From Pseudomonas gessardii (GTDB lineage Bacteria > Pseudomonadota > Gammaproteobacteria > Pseudomonadales > Pseudomonadaceae): 64,000 nucleotides of DNA. A program made the translations under genes and the position numbers. The notes under the pieces were generated by a model. That model was not told where the DNA came from. It saw only the letters and a program-made list of their open reading frames with translations, and did not search any database. The stretch covers positions 490,094-554,093 of the forward strand of contig NZ_MNPU01000001.1 in assembly GCF_001983165.1 (NCBI RefSeq). Reading direction: 5' to 3'. Below are positions 29,141-37,201 of the stretch, piece after piece; positions within the stretch are counted from its first letter, which is position 1; each line of letters starts with the position of its first letter.

Positions 29141-30154
29141 TTATGCTCTTTTTGTATTATTTTCACGTAACCAATCCAGTGTATCGGCCATTGTTTCACT
29201 CACCGGGCGAAACTGGCAGCCAAGATCCCGCAGGCTTTTTTCATGACTAAAACGGGTACATCCTTGTTCCTGCGCTATGAGTTTGACGGCCGACGTACTG
29301 ATGAGTACCGGCTTTTTAGTGAGTCGATAATAAACTTCATGCGCACAGGCAATTATTCGTAGCATGAACAAGGGCACTTCGCGCTCCGGCGCCTTTATGC
29401 CACTGACCTGAGAGAGCACCTGGAAAATACCTTTCATGTCCATGTGGTTGCCAGCGGCCAGGTAGCGCTCACCTGATCGACCCTGTGTCATTGCAGCCAA
29501 TAGATGCTCCGCCACATCTCTGGCATCTACCACTGAAAAGGTTCCGGGCGGTATGCCGGGCATTCTTTGCCCGACAAAGTCGAGCAGGAACTGCCCAGAT
29601 GAGGTCGGACCAAGGTCGCCGGGACCAAACATCCAGCCTGGCAATACCATAGCGATAAACATATCCGGGTGCTGCAACAGAAAGGCCTGGATTTTTTGTT
29701 CCGAGACAATTTTACTCAAGTAATAGTTGTCCGCGTCCTGTTCATTTCGCGACATCGTTTCGTCAATCAATTGATCTCTATTGCCTTTCAAAACGGCAAT
29801 AGATGAAGTATGAACAGCCCGGCGAATACCGGCGGCATAGGCGGCTTGCAATAGACGCTCAGTGCCAACGACATTTATTTGATGTAATTCTTTTGTGTGC
29901 GTTCCGCCTTTGTAGTTATCGCGAAAATAAGCCGCTGTGTGAAATAAGGCATCGCACCCTTGCATGTGATGACTGAAAGCCTCGACATCCAGTAAATCGC
30001 CCACAACAAATTCAACAGGCAAATCGCCAAACTGTCTCCTGGCTTTCTCTGCGGAGCGAACCAGTGCCTTGACTTTGACCTTTCGGTTTACAAGTGCACG
30101 AACCACATTGTTTCCCAGCAGGCCAGTAGCACCTGTGACAAAGGCATAATTCAT
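29141..30154 (-). CDS. NAD(P)-dependent extended SDR (epimerase/reductase), first gene of operon
   Basis: This 337-aa extended short-chain dehydrogenase resembles dihydroflavonol-4-reductase and 3-beta-HSD relatives. It has the nucleotide motif GATGLLGNNVV at residues 8-18, the catalytic YxxxK as YYLSK, and the conserved HTAAYF and HTSSIAVL strands. Such enzymes reduce ketones or oxidise beta-hydroxyacyl groups. An AGGAG site stands before the ATG. The gene is visibly richer in A and T than the flanking core genes. It is first in the minus-strand operon and could supply the reduction step that butenolide/furan pathways need; the substrate is unknown. Confidence 0.85.
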   Translation of the reverse strand: MNYAFVTGATGLLGNNVVRALVNRKVKVKALVRSAEKARRQFGDLPVEFVVGDLLDVEAFSHHMQGCDALFHTAAYFRDNYKGGTHTKELHQINVVGTERLLQAAYAAGIRRAVHTSSIAVLKGNRDQLIDETMSRNEQDADNYYLSKIVSEQKIQAFLLQHPDMFIAMVLPGWMFGPGDLGPTSSGQFLLDFVGQRMPGIPPGTFSVVDARDVAEHLLAAMTQGRSGERYLAAGNHMDMKGIFQVLSQVSGIKAPEREVPLFMLRIIACAHEVYYRLTKKPVLISTSAVKLIAQEQGCTRFSHEKSLRDLGCQFRPVSETMADTLDWLRENNTKRA

Positions 30155-30379
30155 TGGATTCCAACTCCTGCGAGTTATCTCAAAGTGCTCAAAAACAAGC
30201 GTTCAGCCAGGGATAGGCGAGCGATGGGATCTTACTCATCTGAAGCTTGAATACATGTAGGACACTTCGATGCCTAATGCCGAATTATCTTTGTAACACT
30301 TTTAAGTTCCTGGCAGAGGAACCCCGCCTCTCCTCTTTTTAACCAGTGAAACAGTGGTGCTCTTGAACAGGCTTCCAAG
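30155..30379. other. Intergenic region holding the probable operon promoter
   Basis: This 225-base, AT-rich gap separates the first gene of the biosynthetic operon from merR; both run on the minus strand. No open frame with a ribosome site is visible. On the minus strand there are TTACAA and several AT-rich hexamers that could serve as promoter elements, and the plus-strand reading TACATGTA at about 30252 is a small palindrome. None of these is strong enough to call a defined site. Confidence 0.35.
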
Positions 30380-30781
30380 TCAACGGCTCTTGATTGACGA
30401 CAGTACCGCCTGCTGCCCCATCGAACACGGCACGCCTTCCGGTTGCGCCCGCACCGCCTCGATCACGCCCAGCAACTGCGCCTTGCTGTGCGCCAACTGC
30501 GCCTGCATCACTTCGATCTGCAGCACTTTGCGTTCCAGCCCCTGGATCAACTCATCACGCTTGTGCTCGCCTTCGGCGGGCATCAACGCCTTGAGTTCCT
30601 GCAAGGTAAACCCGGCCTGTTGCGCGCTCTGGATCAGTTGCAGCGTTTGCAGCGCCTCGGGTGCATAGCGCCGATAACCGTTGGCCTGACGCCCCACCTG
30701 GCTGATCAACCCTTGAGCCTCATAAAAACGGATGCGCGACGCGGCCAGGCCACTCTGTTTTGCCAGTTCGCCAATATTCAT
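30380..30781 (-). CDS. MerR-family transcriptional regulator
   Basis: The 133-aa protein starts with the MerR winged-helix signature (MNIGELAKQSGLAASRIRFY, then GYRRY) and continues with a long dimerisation coiled coil (about residues 75-115). It has a short tail with a single Cys in VPCSMG, so it does not carry a typical metal-site cysteine pair. The start at 30781 is the conserved MNIGEL; an upstream extension to 30850 is not MerR-like. It is divergent from the flavin oxidoreductase gene, with a shared 72-base region that has a MerR-type promoter. It most likely controls itself and that gene; control of the operon behind it is possible but unproven. Confidence 0.88.
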   Translation of the reverse strand: MNIGELAKQSGLAASRIRFYEAQGLISQVGRQANGYRRYAPEALQTLQLIQSAQQAGFTLQELKALMPAEGEHKRDELIQGLERKVLQIEVMQAQLAHSKAQLLGVIEAVRAQPEGVPCSMGQQAVLSSIKSR

Positions 30782-30794
30782 TAACCGATCCTGC

Positions 30795-30825
30795 TTGACA
30801 TTAAAGTTAACTTTAATCTTAGCCT
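30795..30825 (+). promoter_or_regulatory. MerR-type promoter/operator with 19-bp spacer
   Basis: TTGACA (30795-30800) and TAGCCT (30820-30825) are separated by 19 bases, the over-long spacing typical of MerR-regulated promoters. A perfect 18-bp palindrome, ATTAAAGTT/AACTTTAAT at 30800-30817, fills the spacer. It points toward the flavin oxidoreductase gene starting at 30854. Palindrome, spacing and neighbouring regulator agree. Confidence 0.72.
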
Positions 30826-30853
30826 GAGGCCTCACCTGCTCAGGAGTCAATCC

Positions 30854-32077
30854 ATGTCACCCTTCGAACCCTTGCAACTGCCCAACGGCCAAGTCATCGC
30901 GAATCGTATCGCCAAGGCGGCGATCGAGGAAAATATGGCCGACAGTCAACATGCCCCCTCCCATGAGTTGAAACAGCTGTACAAGACCTGGGCGGACGGT
31001 GAGCCAGGCCTACTGTTGACTGGCAATGTCATGATTGATCGTCATGCCATGACCGGTCCGGGTGGTGTTGTCCTGGAAGACGAACAACACCTGGACAGCT
31101 TCCGCGAATGGGCGGCCATCGGCCGGGCCAAAGGCGGGCATTTCTGGATGCAGCTAAATCATCCTGGGCGCCAGACCATGGCCAATCTTGGTCAGCAAGC
31201 CCTGGCACCGTCGGCGGTGTCCCTTGACCTGGGTCGTTTTTCGAAAATATTCGCCAAACCCTGGGCGATGAGCGAAGACGCTATCCAGAACGTAATCACA
31301 CGCTTTGCCACCAGCGCGCGCCTGGCCGAAAAAGCCGGGTTCAGCGGTGTGCAAATCCATGCCGCCCACGGCTACCTGATCAGCCAGTTCCTCTCGCCCC
31401 TGAGCAACCTGCGCGATGATCGCTGGGGCGGTTCGCTGGAAAACCGTGCCCGCTTGTTGGTCGACGTGGTCAAGGCTGTCCGGGCGGTGGTCAGCCCTGG
31501 TTTTTGCGTGGCGGTAAAACTCAACTCGGCAGACTTCCAGCACGGCGGGTTTGGTGCCAACGACGCGCAAGACGTTGTAGCAATGCTCAACACACTGCCT
31601 ATCGACTTGCTTGAGCTGTCCGGTGGCAGCTACGAGGCGCCCGCGATGCAAGGTGAGGCTCGCGATGGGCGCACCCTCGCCCGGGAAGCCTACTTCCTGG
31701 AGATGGCCAGTGAACTGGCGAAACAGGCCAATATGCCGGTAATGGTCACGGGTGGGATCCGCCGTTTGCCGGTGGTGCAACAGGTCATGGACAGTGGCAT
31801 CGCCATGGCAGGTATTGCAACGGCGCTGAGCCTGGAGCCGCAACTGATCAAGCAGTGGCGAGAGGGGCGCGACAGTCATCCCCAATTGCGCCCGGTTCGC
31901 TGGAAAGGCAAGACGCTGGCATTCCTGGCAGCCATGGCGATGGTGCGCTATCAACTGCGCCGGCTGAGCCAGGGCCGCCAGCCGAATCCGCGCGTGGCAC
32001 CGCTGCTGGCACTGCTTCAATACCAGTGGCTCATTGCCAGACGCACACGGCAATACCGCACGGCGATGGCCGGTTAA
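30854..32077 (+). CDS. Old-yellow-enzyme family NADH:flavin oxidoreductase
   Basis: The 407-aa protein is an FMN-dependent TIM-barrel ene-reductase of the OYE/2,4-dienoyl-CoA reductase type. It has QLNHPGRQ (substrate pocket), IHAAHGYLISQFLSP (catalytic His pair and FMN contact), the DRWGGSLENRARL signature and a C-terminal phosphate-binding TGGIRR. The C-terminal 60 residues are basic and amphipathic, beyond the barrel. Such enzymes reduce activated alkenes or nitro compounds. It is divergent from merR and presumably induced by an electrophilic ligand sensed by it. There is no iron-sulfur domain. Confidence 0.9.
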   Translation: MSPFEPLQLPNGQVIANRIAKAAIEENMADSQHAPSHELKQLYKTWADGEPGLLLTGNVMIDRHAMTGPGGVVLEDEQHLDSFREWAAIGRAKGGHFWMQLNHPGRQTMANLGQQALAPSAVSLDLGRFSKIFAKPWAMSEDAIQNVITRFATSARLAEKAGFSGVQIHAAHGYLISQFLSPLSNLRDDRWGGSLENRARLLVDVVKAVRAVVSPGFCVAVKLNSADFQHGGFGANDAQDVVAMLNTLPIDLLELSGGSYEAPAMQGEARDGRTLAREAYFLEMASELAKQANMPVMVTGGIRRLPVVQQVMDSGIAMAGIATALSLEPQLIKQWREGRDSHPQLRPVRWKGKTLAFLAAMAMVRYQLRRLSQGRQPNPRVAPLLALLQYQWLIARRTRQYRTAMAG

Positions 32078-32148
32078 ACAGCCAATCAGCAGGCCGTGCA
32101 ACTGGCAAGCCGACTGGCCTGGGCGGATCTTGCAGGTACGGCGTGCGC

Positions 32149-32706
32149 TCAGCCCTTCTGTTTCGCGACCCACTGGCCATAGGCATCGATAAACGCCTGC
32201 AGGAACGACCGGGTTTTTTCCGCGAGCTTGCCCGACTCATCGAAGGCGCTGCCCGCGCCACTCAGGTACGCTTCCGGCTGCTGCATGCAGAGCACATCCA
32301 GAAACACCAGGGACTGACGCAAATGGTGGTTGGCGCCGAAGCCACCAATGGCCCCCGGCGACACACTGATGACCGCCCCCGGCTTGCCGCTCCAGACGCT
32401 CTGGCCGTAGGGCCGCGACCCCACATCAATAGCGTTTTTCAGGGCCGCCGGGACCGAGCGATTGTATTCAGGGGTCACAAACAGCACGGCATCAGCGCCA
32501 GCCACTTGTTGGCGGAAGGTGGTGTAGGCCGCAGGTGGCGTTGAGCTTTCAAGGTCTTCGTTGTACAGCGGCAATTCGCCGATCTCGACAATCCTGAGCT
32601 CCAGATTGGTCGGTGCCAACTGGGCCAATGCCAGGGCGACCTTACGATTGATCGACTCTTTTCTCAAGCTGCCGACCAGTACGGCAATCGTGTAGACCTT
32701 GCTCAT
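32149..32706 (-). CDS. NADPH-dependent FMN reductase (ChrR/azoreductase-like)
   Basis: This 185-aa flavodoxin-fold quinone/chromate/azo reductase has the phosphate-binding loop VGSLRKESINRK near the N terminus and the FMN loop VTPEYNRSVPAALKNAIDVGSRP, the signature of the ChrR/YieF group. The length is normal (about 185 aa). Such enzymes make two-electron reductions of quinones and protect against redox stress. It converges with the OYE gene, which suggests a small redox-defence locus, though the two are on opposite strands. Confidence 0.9.
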   Translation of the reverse strand: MSKVYTIAVLVGSLRKESINRKVALALAQLAPTNLELRIVEIGELPLYNEDLESSTPPAAYTTFRQQVAGADAVLFVTPEYNRSVPAALKNAIDVGSRPYGQSVWSGKPGAVISVSPGAIGGFGANHHLRQSLVFLDVLCMQQPEAYLSGAGSAFDESGKLAEKTRSFLQAFIDAYGQWVAKQKG

Positions 32707-32933
32707 GGGGTTTTCCCTACATCTGACTAAAGGAACCTACAGTTATAGAGCCTTCACCGGCCTATCACCAGCAGGTTTTGCCCCTTCGGCGGTGGTTTTG
32801 CGCCGAGACTTGCTTGTAGGAAAAATAAGCGGAACATCAGCGAATAGTATTTTTTCTATGTAGGTAAACTACCCAGCTCAATGACGGTCTACAGAACCGC
32901 AAATCGGTGTTTTTCTCCAGAGGTTCTAAACAG

Positions 32934-33158
32934 ATGGCAGCAGTACTTGTCGGACAATTCCATGCCCGCGACGCGGAAGGCCGCGTTTATTCCGTGCATG
33001 AATTCCAGGAGTCCACCCCGTCCGCCGACGGTTCAGAGCCTGCAATTTCCTACAAACTGGCGATTGGCGACCGGGTCAACAAGGTCGACGACAATACCTT
33101 TGTCCTGGTTCAGTCGCAGGTCTCCCTGACTCGCGAACCCGAAAACACGCCTGTTTGA
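32934..33158 (+). CDS. Small conserved hypothetical protein (74 aa)
   Basis: The product (MAAVLVGQFHARDAEGRVY...) is a small soluble beta-rich protein with no signal peptide, cysteine or membrane segment, ending in VNKVDDNTFVLVQSQVSLTR. I do not recognise a named domain. ATG 32934 is preferred to an in-frame start at 32907 because an AGAGG element lies upstream at a usable distance and the hydrophobic first strand begins there. An AT-rich 227-base region with the interrupted palindrome GTAGGTAAACTACC lies upstream and could hold its promoter. Confidence 0.6.
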   Translation: MAAVLVGQFHARDAEGRVYSVHEFQESTPSADGSEPAISYKLAIGDRVNKVDDNTFVLVQSQVSLTREPENTPV

Positions 33159-33250
33159 TAAGGCTGTGCCCTCCGGCAGAAGTCATATGAACGGACTTGG
33201 GTTAGGATTCACCCGTTGAATCCCTTACCTGCTGAACATGGACTTCATGC

Positions 33251-34141
33251 ATGCGTTTACGTCATATCGAAGTGATTCAAGCCATTTTGCAGACCGGACA
33301 CCTCGGCACCGCCGCCGAATGGTTGCAATTGGCTGTGTCCGACGTGGACGCTACCCTCAAGGACGCTGAACAGCAGTTGGGTTTCATGTTGTTCGCCAGC
33401 GTCCGCGGGCGGTTGCAGGCAACCCGTGAAACCCTGGCCCTGCAAACGCAGATCGCCCACCTTTACGAAGCCCTGGAGCCGGTGCAGCGCCTGGCCAGTA
33501 GCCTCAAGCACCACCACGCCCCGCCGTTGCGCACGCTGTGCACACCGCCCCTGGCCAATCAGTTGCTGCCGCAAAGCATTGCGCTGCTGCGCCGACGCTT
33601 CCAGGACACACCCTGCAACCTGTCCAGCCAAGCCACCCGGGATATTGTCAGGAGCCTGCTGCTGCATGAAGCCGACCTGGGCCTGAGCCTGCATGACCCC
33701 GAGCACCCGCAAATCACCCGTACCGTGCTGGCCCAGGGCAAGTTGCAGTTGTTGGCGCCCCACGGCTGGCTCAAGCCCCGGCAGAAATACATCGCCCTGC
33801 AGGAGCTGGCCGGCCAGTCGATGATCGGCCTGGAGGGCCAGGACCCGCTGAGCCAGTTGCTGGACAGCAAGTTGCAGGCGCTGCGGCCGCTGCCGGTGAT
33901 CCAGACGCGGGTACAGACCTACCAGATGATGCGCAGCATGGTCGAGGCCGGCGAAGGGCTGGCGGTGGTCGACCCCTTCACCGCCAGCGGCGCGCGCGAG
34001 GCCGGGCTCGATACCTGCCCACTGTCGCCGCCGATCCTGGTGAGCCTGTATGGGTTGACGCTCAAGGACAGCAGCCCGAGCCCGGCGCTCAATGCCTTGC
34101 TGGAGATTGTCACGCAGAAGGCCCAGGCGCTGTTGTCCTGA
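33251..34141 (+). CDS. LysR-family transcriptional regulator
   Basis: The 296-aa protein has an N-terminal LysR winged helix (MRLRHIEVIQAILQTGHLGTAA..., residues 1-60) in which the recognition helix is somewhat unusual (LAVSDVDATLKDAEQQLGFMLF). A two-lobed effector domain follows from about residue 90. In the effector domain VEAGEGLAVVDPFTASGA is the usual LysR contact region. The regulated genes are not obvious: it converges with the GNAT gene, three bases between the stops, and the small gene upstream runs the same way. The effector is unknown. Confidence 0.87.
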   Translation: MRLRHIEVIQAILQTGHLGTAAEWLQLAVSDVDATLKDAEQQLGFMLFASVRGRLQATRETLALQTQIAHLYEALEPVQRLASSLKHHHAPPLRTLCTPPLANQLLPQSIALLRRRFQDTPCNLSSQATRDIVRSLLLHEADLGLSLHDPEHPQITRTVLAQGKLQLLAPHGWLKPRQKYIALQELAGQSMIGLEGQDPLSQLLDSKLQALRPLPVIQTRVQTYQMMRSMVEAGEGLAVVDPFTASGAREAGLDTCPLSPPILVSLYGLTLKDSSPSPALNALLEIVTQKAQALLS

Positions 34142-34144
34142 CGG

Positions 34145-34708
34145 TCAATTGAACAAGCGATACCAGAAAATCGCCACCTCACGCGTCTGCGGATCAATCC
34201 CGCGATAACGCAGGTGGTCGATGCCGCCCAGCACATAACCACAACGCTCATACAAGCGGCAGGCCCCCAGGTTGTTGTTCTGGGTCTCCAGCATCATCCC
34301 CGGCAGGTTTTTCTTGCGGCTCCAGAACTGCGCCACATCGAGCAAGGCCTTGGCCACGCCATAGCGCCGTGCCGCCAGCACCACCGCCAGCTCATCGACA
34401 TGGGCATAACCGTTCCAATTGGTACTGACGACGATATGGCCCACTGGCCTATCGTCCAGGTAGGCCATGAAGACCGCACTGTCGGTGGCATCGCGATAGC
34501 TGGCGAACTCCTCGGGATCGATGCCGTAGCACTTGCGGTAGGGCAACACCTGCTCCAGCGCCCACTGATCGACCGGCTTGCCCAGCTCCGGCGTGCCATA
34601 CACGTCTACCTCAAAGCTGAAATCATTGCCCCATACGTAGGCGTCAAATCCCTCGTCGGCGACTCGTACACTGAGCCCCGGGTACTTCGGATTTACTACA
34701 GCTTGCAT
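34145..34708 (-). CDS. GNAT-family N-acetyltransferase
   Basis: The 187-aa protein contains a GNAT fold in its second half. Motif A reads VDELAVVLAARRYGVAKALLD (the R/Q-x-x-G-x-G/A pyrophosphate loop appears as RRYGVA), and motif B is LGACRLYERCGYV. The N-terminal 80 residues are family-specific. I chose ATG 34708 because AAGGA lies five bases upstream; further in-frame starts at 34714 and 34747 are poorly spaced or overlap the neighbour. It follows ldcA by eight bases, so the two are probably one transcript. Acetylation of a polyamine or amino acid is plausible from that context but unproven. Confidence 0.83.
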   Translation of the reverse strand: MQAVVNPKYPGLSVRVADEGFDAYVWGNDFSFEVDVYGTPELGKPVDQWALEQVLPYRKCYGIDPEEFASYRDATDSAVFMAYLDDRPVGHIVVSTNWNGYAHVDELAVVLAARRYGVAKALLDVAQFWSRKKNLPGMMLETQNNNLGACRLYERCGYVLGGIDHLRYRGIDPQTREVAIFWYRLFN

Positions 34709-34716
34709 AACCATCC

Positions 34717-36972
34717 TTAACACTTGATGCAATCGACGGTGTAACAACGACCGTTGCCGTCGTCTTCGTGTTGTAAGCCATGCACATCGGCGACAAACCC
34801 CGGGAAACTGCTATCGAACTCCCGGGCAAAGGCCAGGTAGTCGATGATCGAACGCGTCAACTCGGTAAAGCGCTCCCCCGGCATGATCAGCGGAATGCCC
34901 GGCGGATAAGGCACCAGCATCACGGCTGCAATGCGCCCTGGCAAGGCATCGATGGACACCGCCTCGACTTCACCGCGCACCAATTGGTCATAGGCATCGG
35001 CCGGCTTCATGGCGATTTCCGGCAACACCGTGTACATACGCTTGAGGTGCCTGGCCGTGGCGTTGCTGCGATAGCAGCCGTGCAACTGGTCGCACAAGTC
35101 CTGCAACCCCATGCCCTGGTAACGGGCCGGGCCTTGCTGGAACACCGACGGTAGGCAACTGGCCAGGCTGGTATTGGCGTCGTAACTGCGCTTGAACTCC
35201 AGCAGTTCCGTGAGCAGGGTACTCCACTTGCCTTTGGTGATGCCCATGGAGAACAACACCAGGAACGAATACAGCCCGGTCTTTTCCACCACCAGGCCAC
35301 GTTCCCAGAGGAATTTACTGACCACCGCCGCCGGAATCCCACAATCACTCAAGGCCCCACCCGCCGTGAGGCCGGGCATCACCAGGGTGACCTTGATCGG
35401 GTCGAGCAACACGTAGTCTTCGGCAATATCCCCAAACCCGTGCCAATCGGCCTCGGGCTGCAGCAACCAGTCGGCCGTCGCCACCCGGTCAATGCCGGCC
35501 ACCGAAGGCGGCTGCCAGATAGAAAACCACCAATCGTCGGCGGCGATATGCTGGCGCAAATTGGCCAGGGCCCGACGAAAACTCAAGGCCTCATCGAACA
35601 TTTCCTGGAGCAGCGAACGCCCCGCCGGCCCCTCCATCATGGCCGAGGCTACGTCCAGCGAGGCGATGATGCTGTACTGCGGCGAGGTGGAGATATGCAT
35701 CATAAATGCTTCATTGAACCGGTCACGGTCCAGTTGCCGTGCCCCGCCATCCTGCACATGGATCATCGACGCCTGGCTGAACGCCGCCAATAGCTTGTGG
35801 GTCGAGTGCGTGGTAAACACCAACGGGCTGTCGGGCGTACGCGAGGTGCCCATACCATAGCGCCCGGCGAAAAACTCGTGGAAGGCTGCGTAGGCGTACC
35901 AGGCCTCGTCAAAGTGCAGGACTTCGACACTGTTGCCCAATTGCTGCTTGATCAGCTCGGCGTTGTAACACAAGCCGTCATAGGTCGAGTTGGTCACCAC
36001 CGCCAGCTTGACCCTGGGCTCGCGGCCACAGGTCAAGGGGCTGGCCGCGATCTTGGCGCGAATCGATTCGCGGCTGAACTCGGTCAGTGGAATCGGGCCG
36101 ATGATCCCCAGTTCGTTGCGCTCTGGGCACAAGTACAGGGGGATCGCGCCGGTCATGATGATCGAGTGCAGCACCGACTTATGGCAATTGCGGTCCACCA
36201 GCACCAGGTCGTCGCGCCCGACCATGGAGTGCCAGACGATCTTGTTGGCCGTGGAGGTGCCATTGATCACGAAGAAGGTGTGGTCGGCGCCAAAGTTGCG
36301 CGCGGCACGGGCTTCGGCTTCGGCCAAAGGCCCGGTGTGATCCAGCAGCGAGCCCAGTTCCGGCACCGACACCGACAAGTCCGAGCGCAGGGTGTTTTCC
36401 CCGAAAAACTGATGAAACGCCTGCCCCACCGGGCTTTTGCGATAGGCAACGCCGCCGCCGTGACCGGGGGTATGCCAGGAGTAATTGGAATCGGCCGTGT
36501 GCTGCACCAGGGCCTTGAAGAATGGCGGCAACAGGCCATCAAGGTAAGTGCGTGCGGCGCGGGCCACTTGCCGGGCGAGAAACGGCACCGTGTCTTCAAA
36601 CAGGTAAAGAATGCCACGCAGCTGGTTGAGTTCGCTCATGGCATCGGCCGGGGCATTTTCCAGGGTGACTTGCTCGCCCAGGGCAAAGATCGGCAGGTTG
36701 GGTGCACGCAGGCGTGCCAGTCGGATCAGTTCCACCATGTTTTGCAGCAGATGGGTATTTTCCCCGGCGCCTTCAGCCGCGATCAGCATGCACGCCAGGC
36801 CATGATGGGTCGAGGCCACCAGCCGGCCTTCGGCATAGTCCACTGCGGAAAAGATGCTGAAACCCTCTTGCTCCAACTCCCGGGCGATGCCCCGGACCCG
36901 ATCACCGGCGACGGTGTCGGCCTTGATGTCGCGGTGCACGATCAGGATCGGGAACTTCAGGTCTTTGTACAT
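34717..36972 (-). CDS. ldcA: LdcA, lysine decarboxylase (Orn/Lys/Arg decarboxylase family)
   Basis: The 751-aa PLP enzyme aligns from memory nearly end to end with P. aeruginosa LdcA (PA1818), from MYKDLKFP... to ...CYTVDCIK. It has the N-terminal response-regulator-like wing domain (1-130), the fold-type-I catalytic core with SWHTPGHGGGVAYRKSP, DRNCHKS and the Schiff-base lysine in THSTHKLLAAFSQAS, and a C-terminal domain. LdcA converts lysine to cadaverine and is induced by arginine through ArgR in P. aeruginosa. The ribosome site is weak. A nested REP element lies upstream between it and dnaQ. Confidence 0.94.
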   Translation of the reverse strand: MYKDLKFPILIVHRDIKADTVAGDRVRGIARELEQEGFSIFSAVDYAEGRLVASTHHGLACMLIAAEGAGENTHLLQNMVELIRLARLRAPNLPIFALGEQVTLENAPADAMSELNQLRGILYLFEDTVPFLARQVARAARTYLDGLLPPFFKALVQHTADSNYSWHTPGHGGGVAYRKSPVGQAFHQFFGENTLRSDLSVSVPELGSLLDHTGPLAEAEARAARNFGADHTFFVINGTSTANKIVWHSMVGRDDLVLVDRNCHKSVLHSIIMTGAIPLYLCPERNELGIIGPIPLTEFSRESIRAKIAASPLTCGREPRVKLAVVTNSTYDGLCYNAELIKQQLGNSVEVLHFDEAWYAYAAFHEFFAGRYGMGTSRTPDSPLVFTTHSTHKLLAAFSQASMIHVQDGGARQLDRDRFNEAFMMHISTSPQYSIIASLDVASAMMEGPAGRSLLQEMFDEALSFRRALANLRQHIAADDWWFSIWQPPSVAGIDRVATADWLLQPEADWHGFGDIAEDYVLLDPIKVTLVMPGLTAGGALSDCGIPAAVVSKFLWERGLVVEKTGLYSFLVLFSMGITKGKWSTLLTELLEFKRSYDANTSLASCLPSVFQQGPARYQGMGLQDLCDQLHGCYRSNATARHLKRMYTVLPEIAMKPADAYDQLVRGEVEAVSIDALPGRIAAVMLVPYPPGIPLIMPGERFTELTRSIIDYLAFAREFDSSFPGFVADVHGLQHEDDGNGRCYTVDCIKC

Positions 36973-37066
36973 GGGGGCTTGGCGTCCTGAGGGCGATGTA
37001 CTCAGGGTAGAAGCTGGGAGTGAATGTGGCGAATGAAGATTTTGCAGGTATGAAATGTGGGGGTTT

Positions 37067-37187
37067 ATGTGGGAGTGGGCTTGTGTGGGAGCGGGCTTGC
37101 CCGCGATGGCGGTGTATCAGTAACAGATGTACTGACTGTCAAACCCCAATCGCGAGCAAGCCCGCTCCCACACAAACCCGCTGCCAC
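37067..37187. repeat. Nested REP/REPIN element upstream of ldcA
   Basis: Core arms TGTGGGAGCGGGCTTGCC at 37084 and its inverse near 37155-37172 form a REPIN of the GCGGGCTTGC variant. A partial extra copy flanks each side (TGTGGGAGTGGGCTTG near 37068 and CCCGCTGCCACA ending at 37187), making a nested pair. It lies in the gap between divergent-side neighbours ldcA and dnaQ. Confidence 0.85.
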
Positions 37188-37201
37188 ATTTTTCGACCGC
37201 G

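Noticed and set aside
29141..30154. OleD of olefin biosynthesis, with the ligase as OleC
   Set aside because: No OleA thiolase or OleB hydrolase gene is present, and the KS-AfsA and ACP genes point to carrier-bound polyketide chemistry.
30380..32077. MerR and ene-reductase as part of the biosynthetic operon
   Set aside because: The ene-reductase is on the opposite strand with its own MerR-type promoter. A regulatory link remains possible, but the sequence shows only the local pair.
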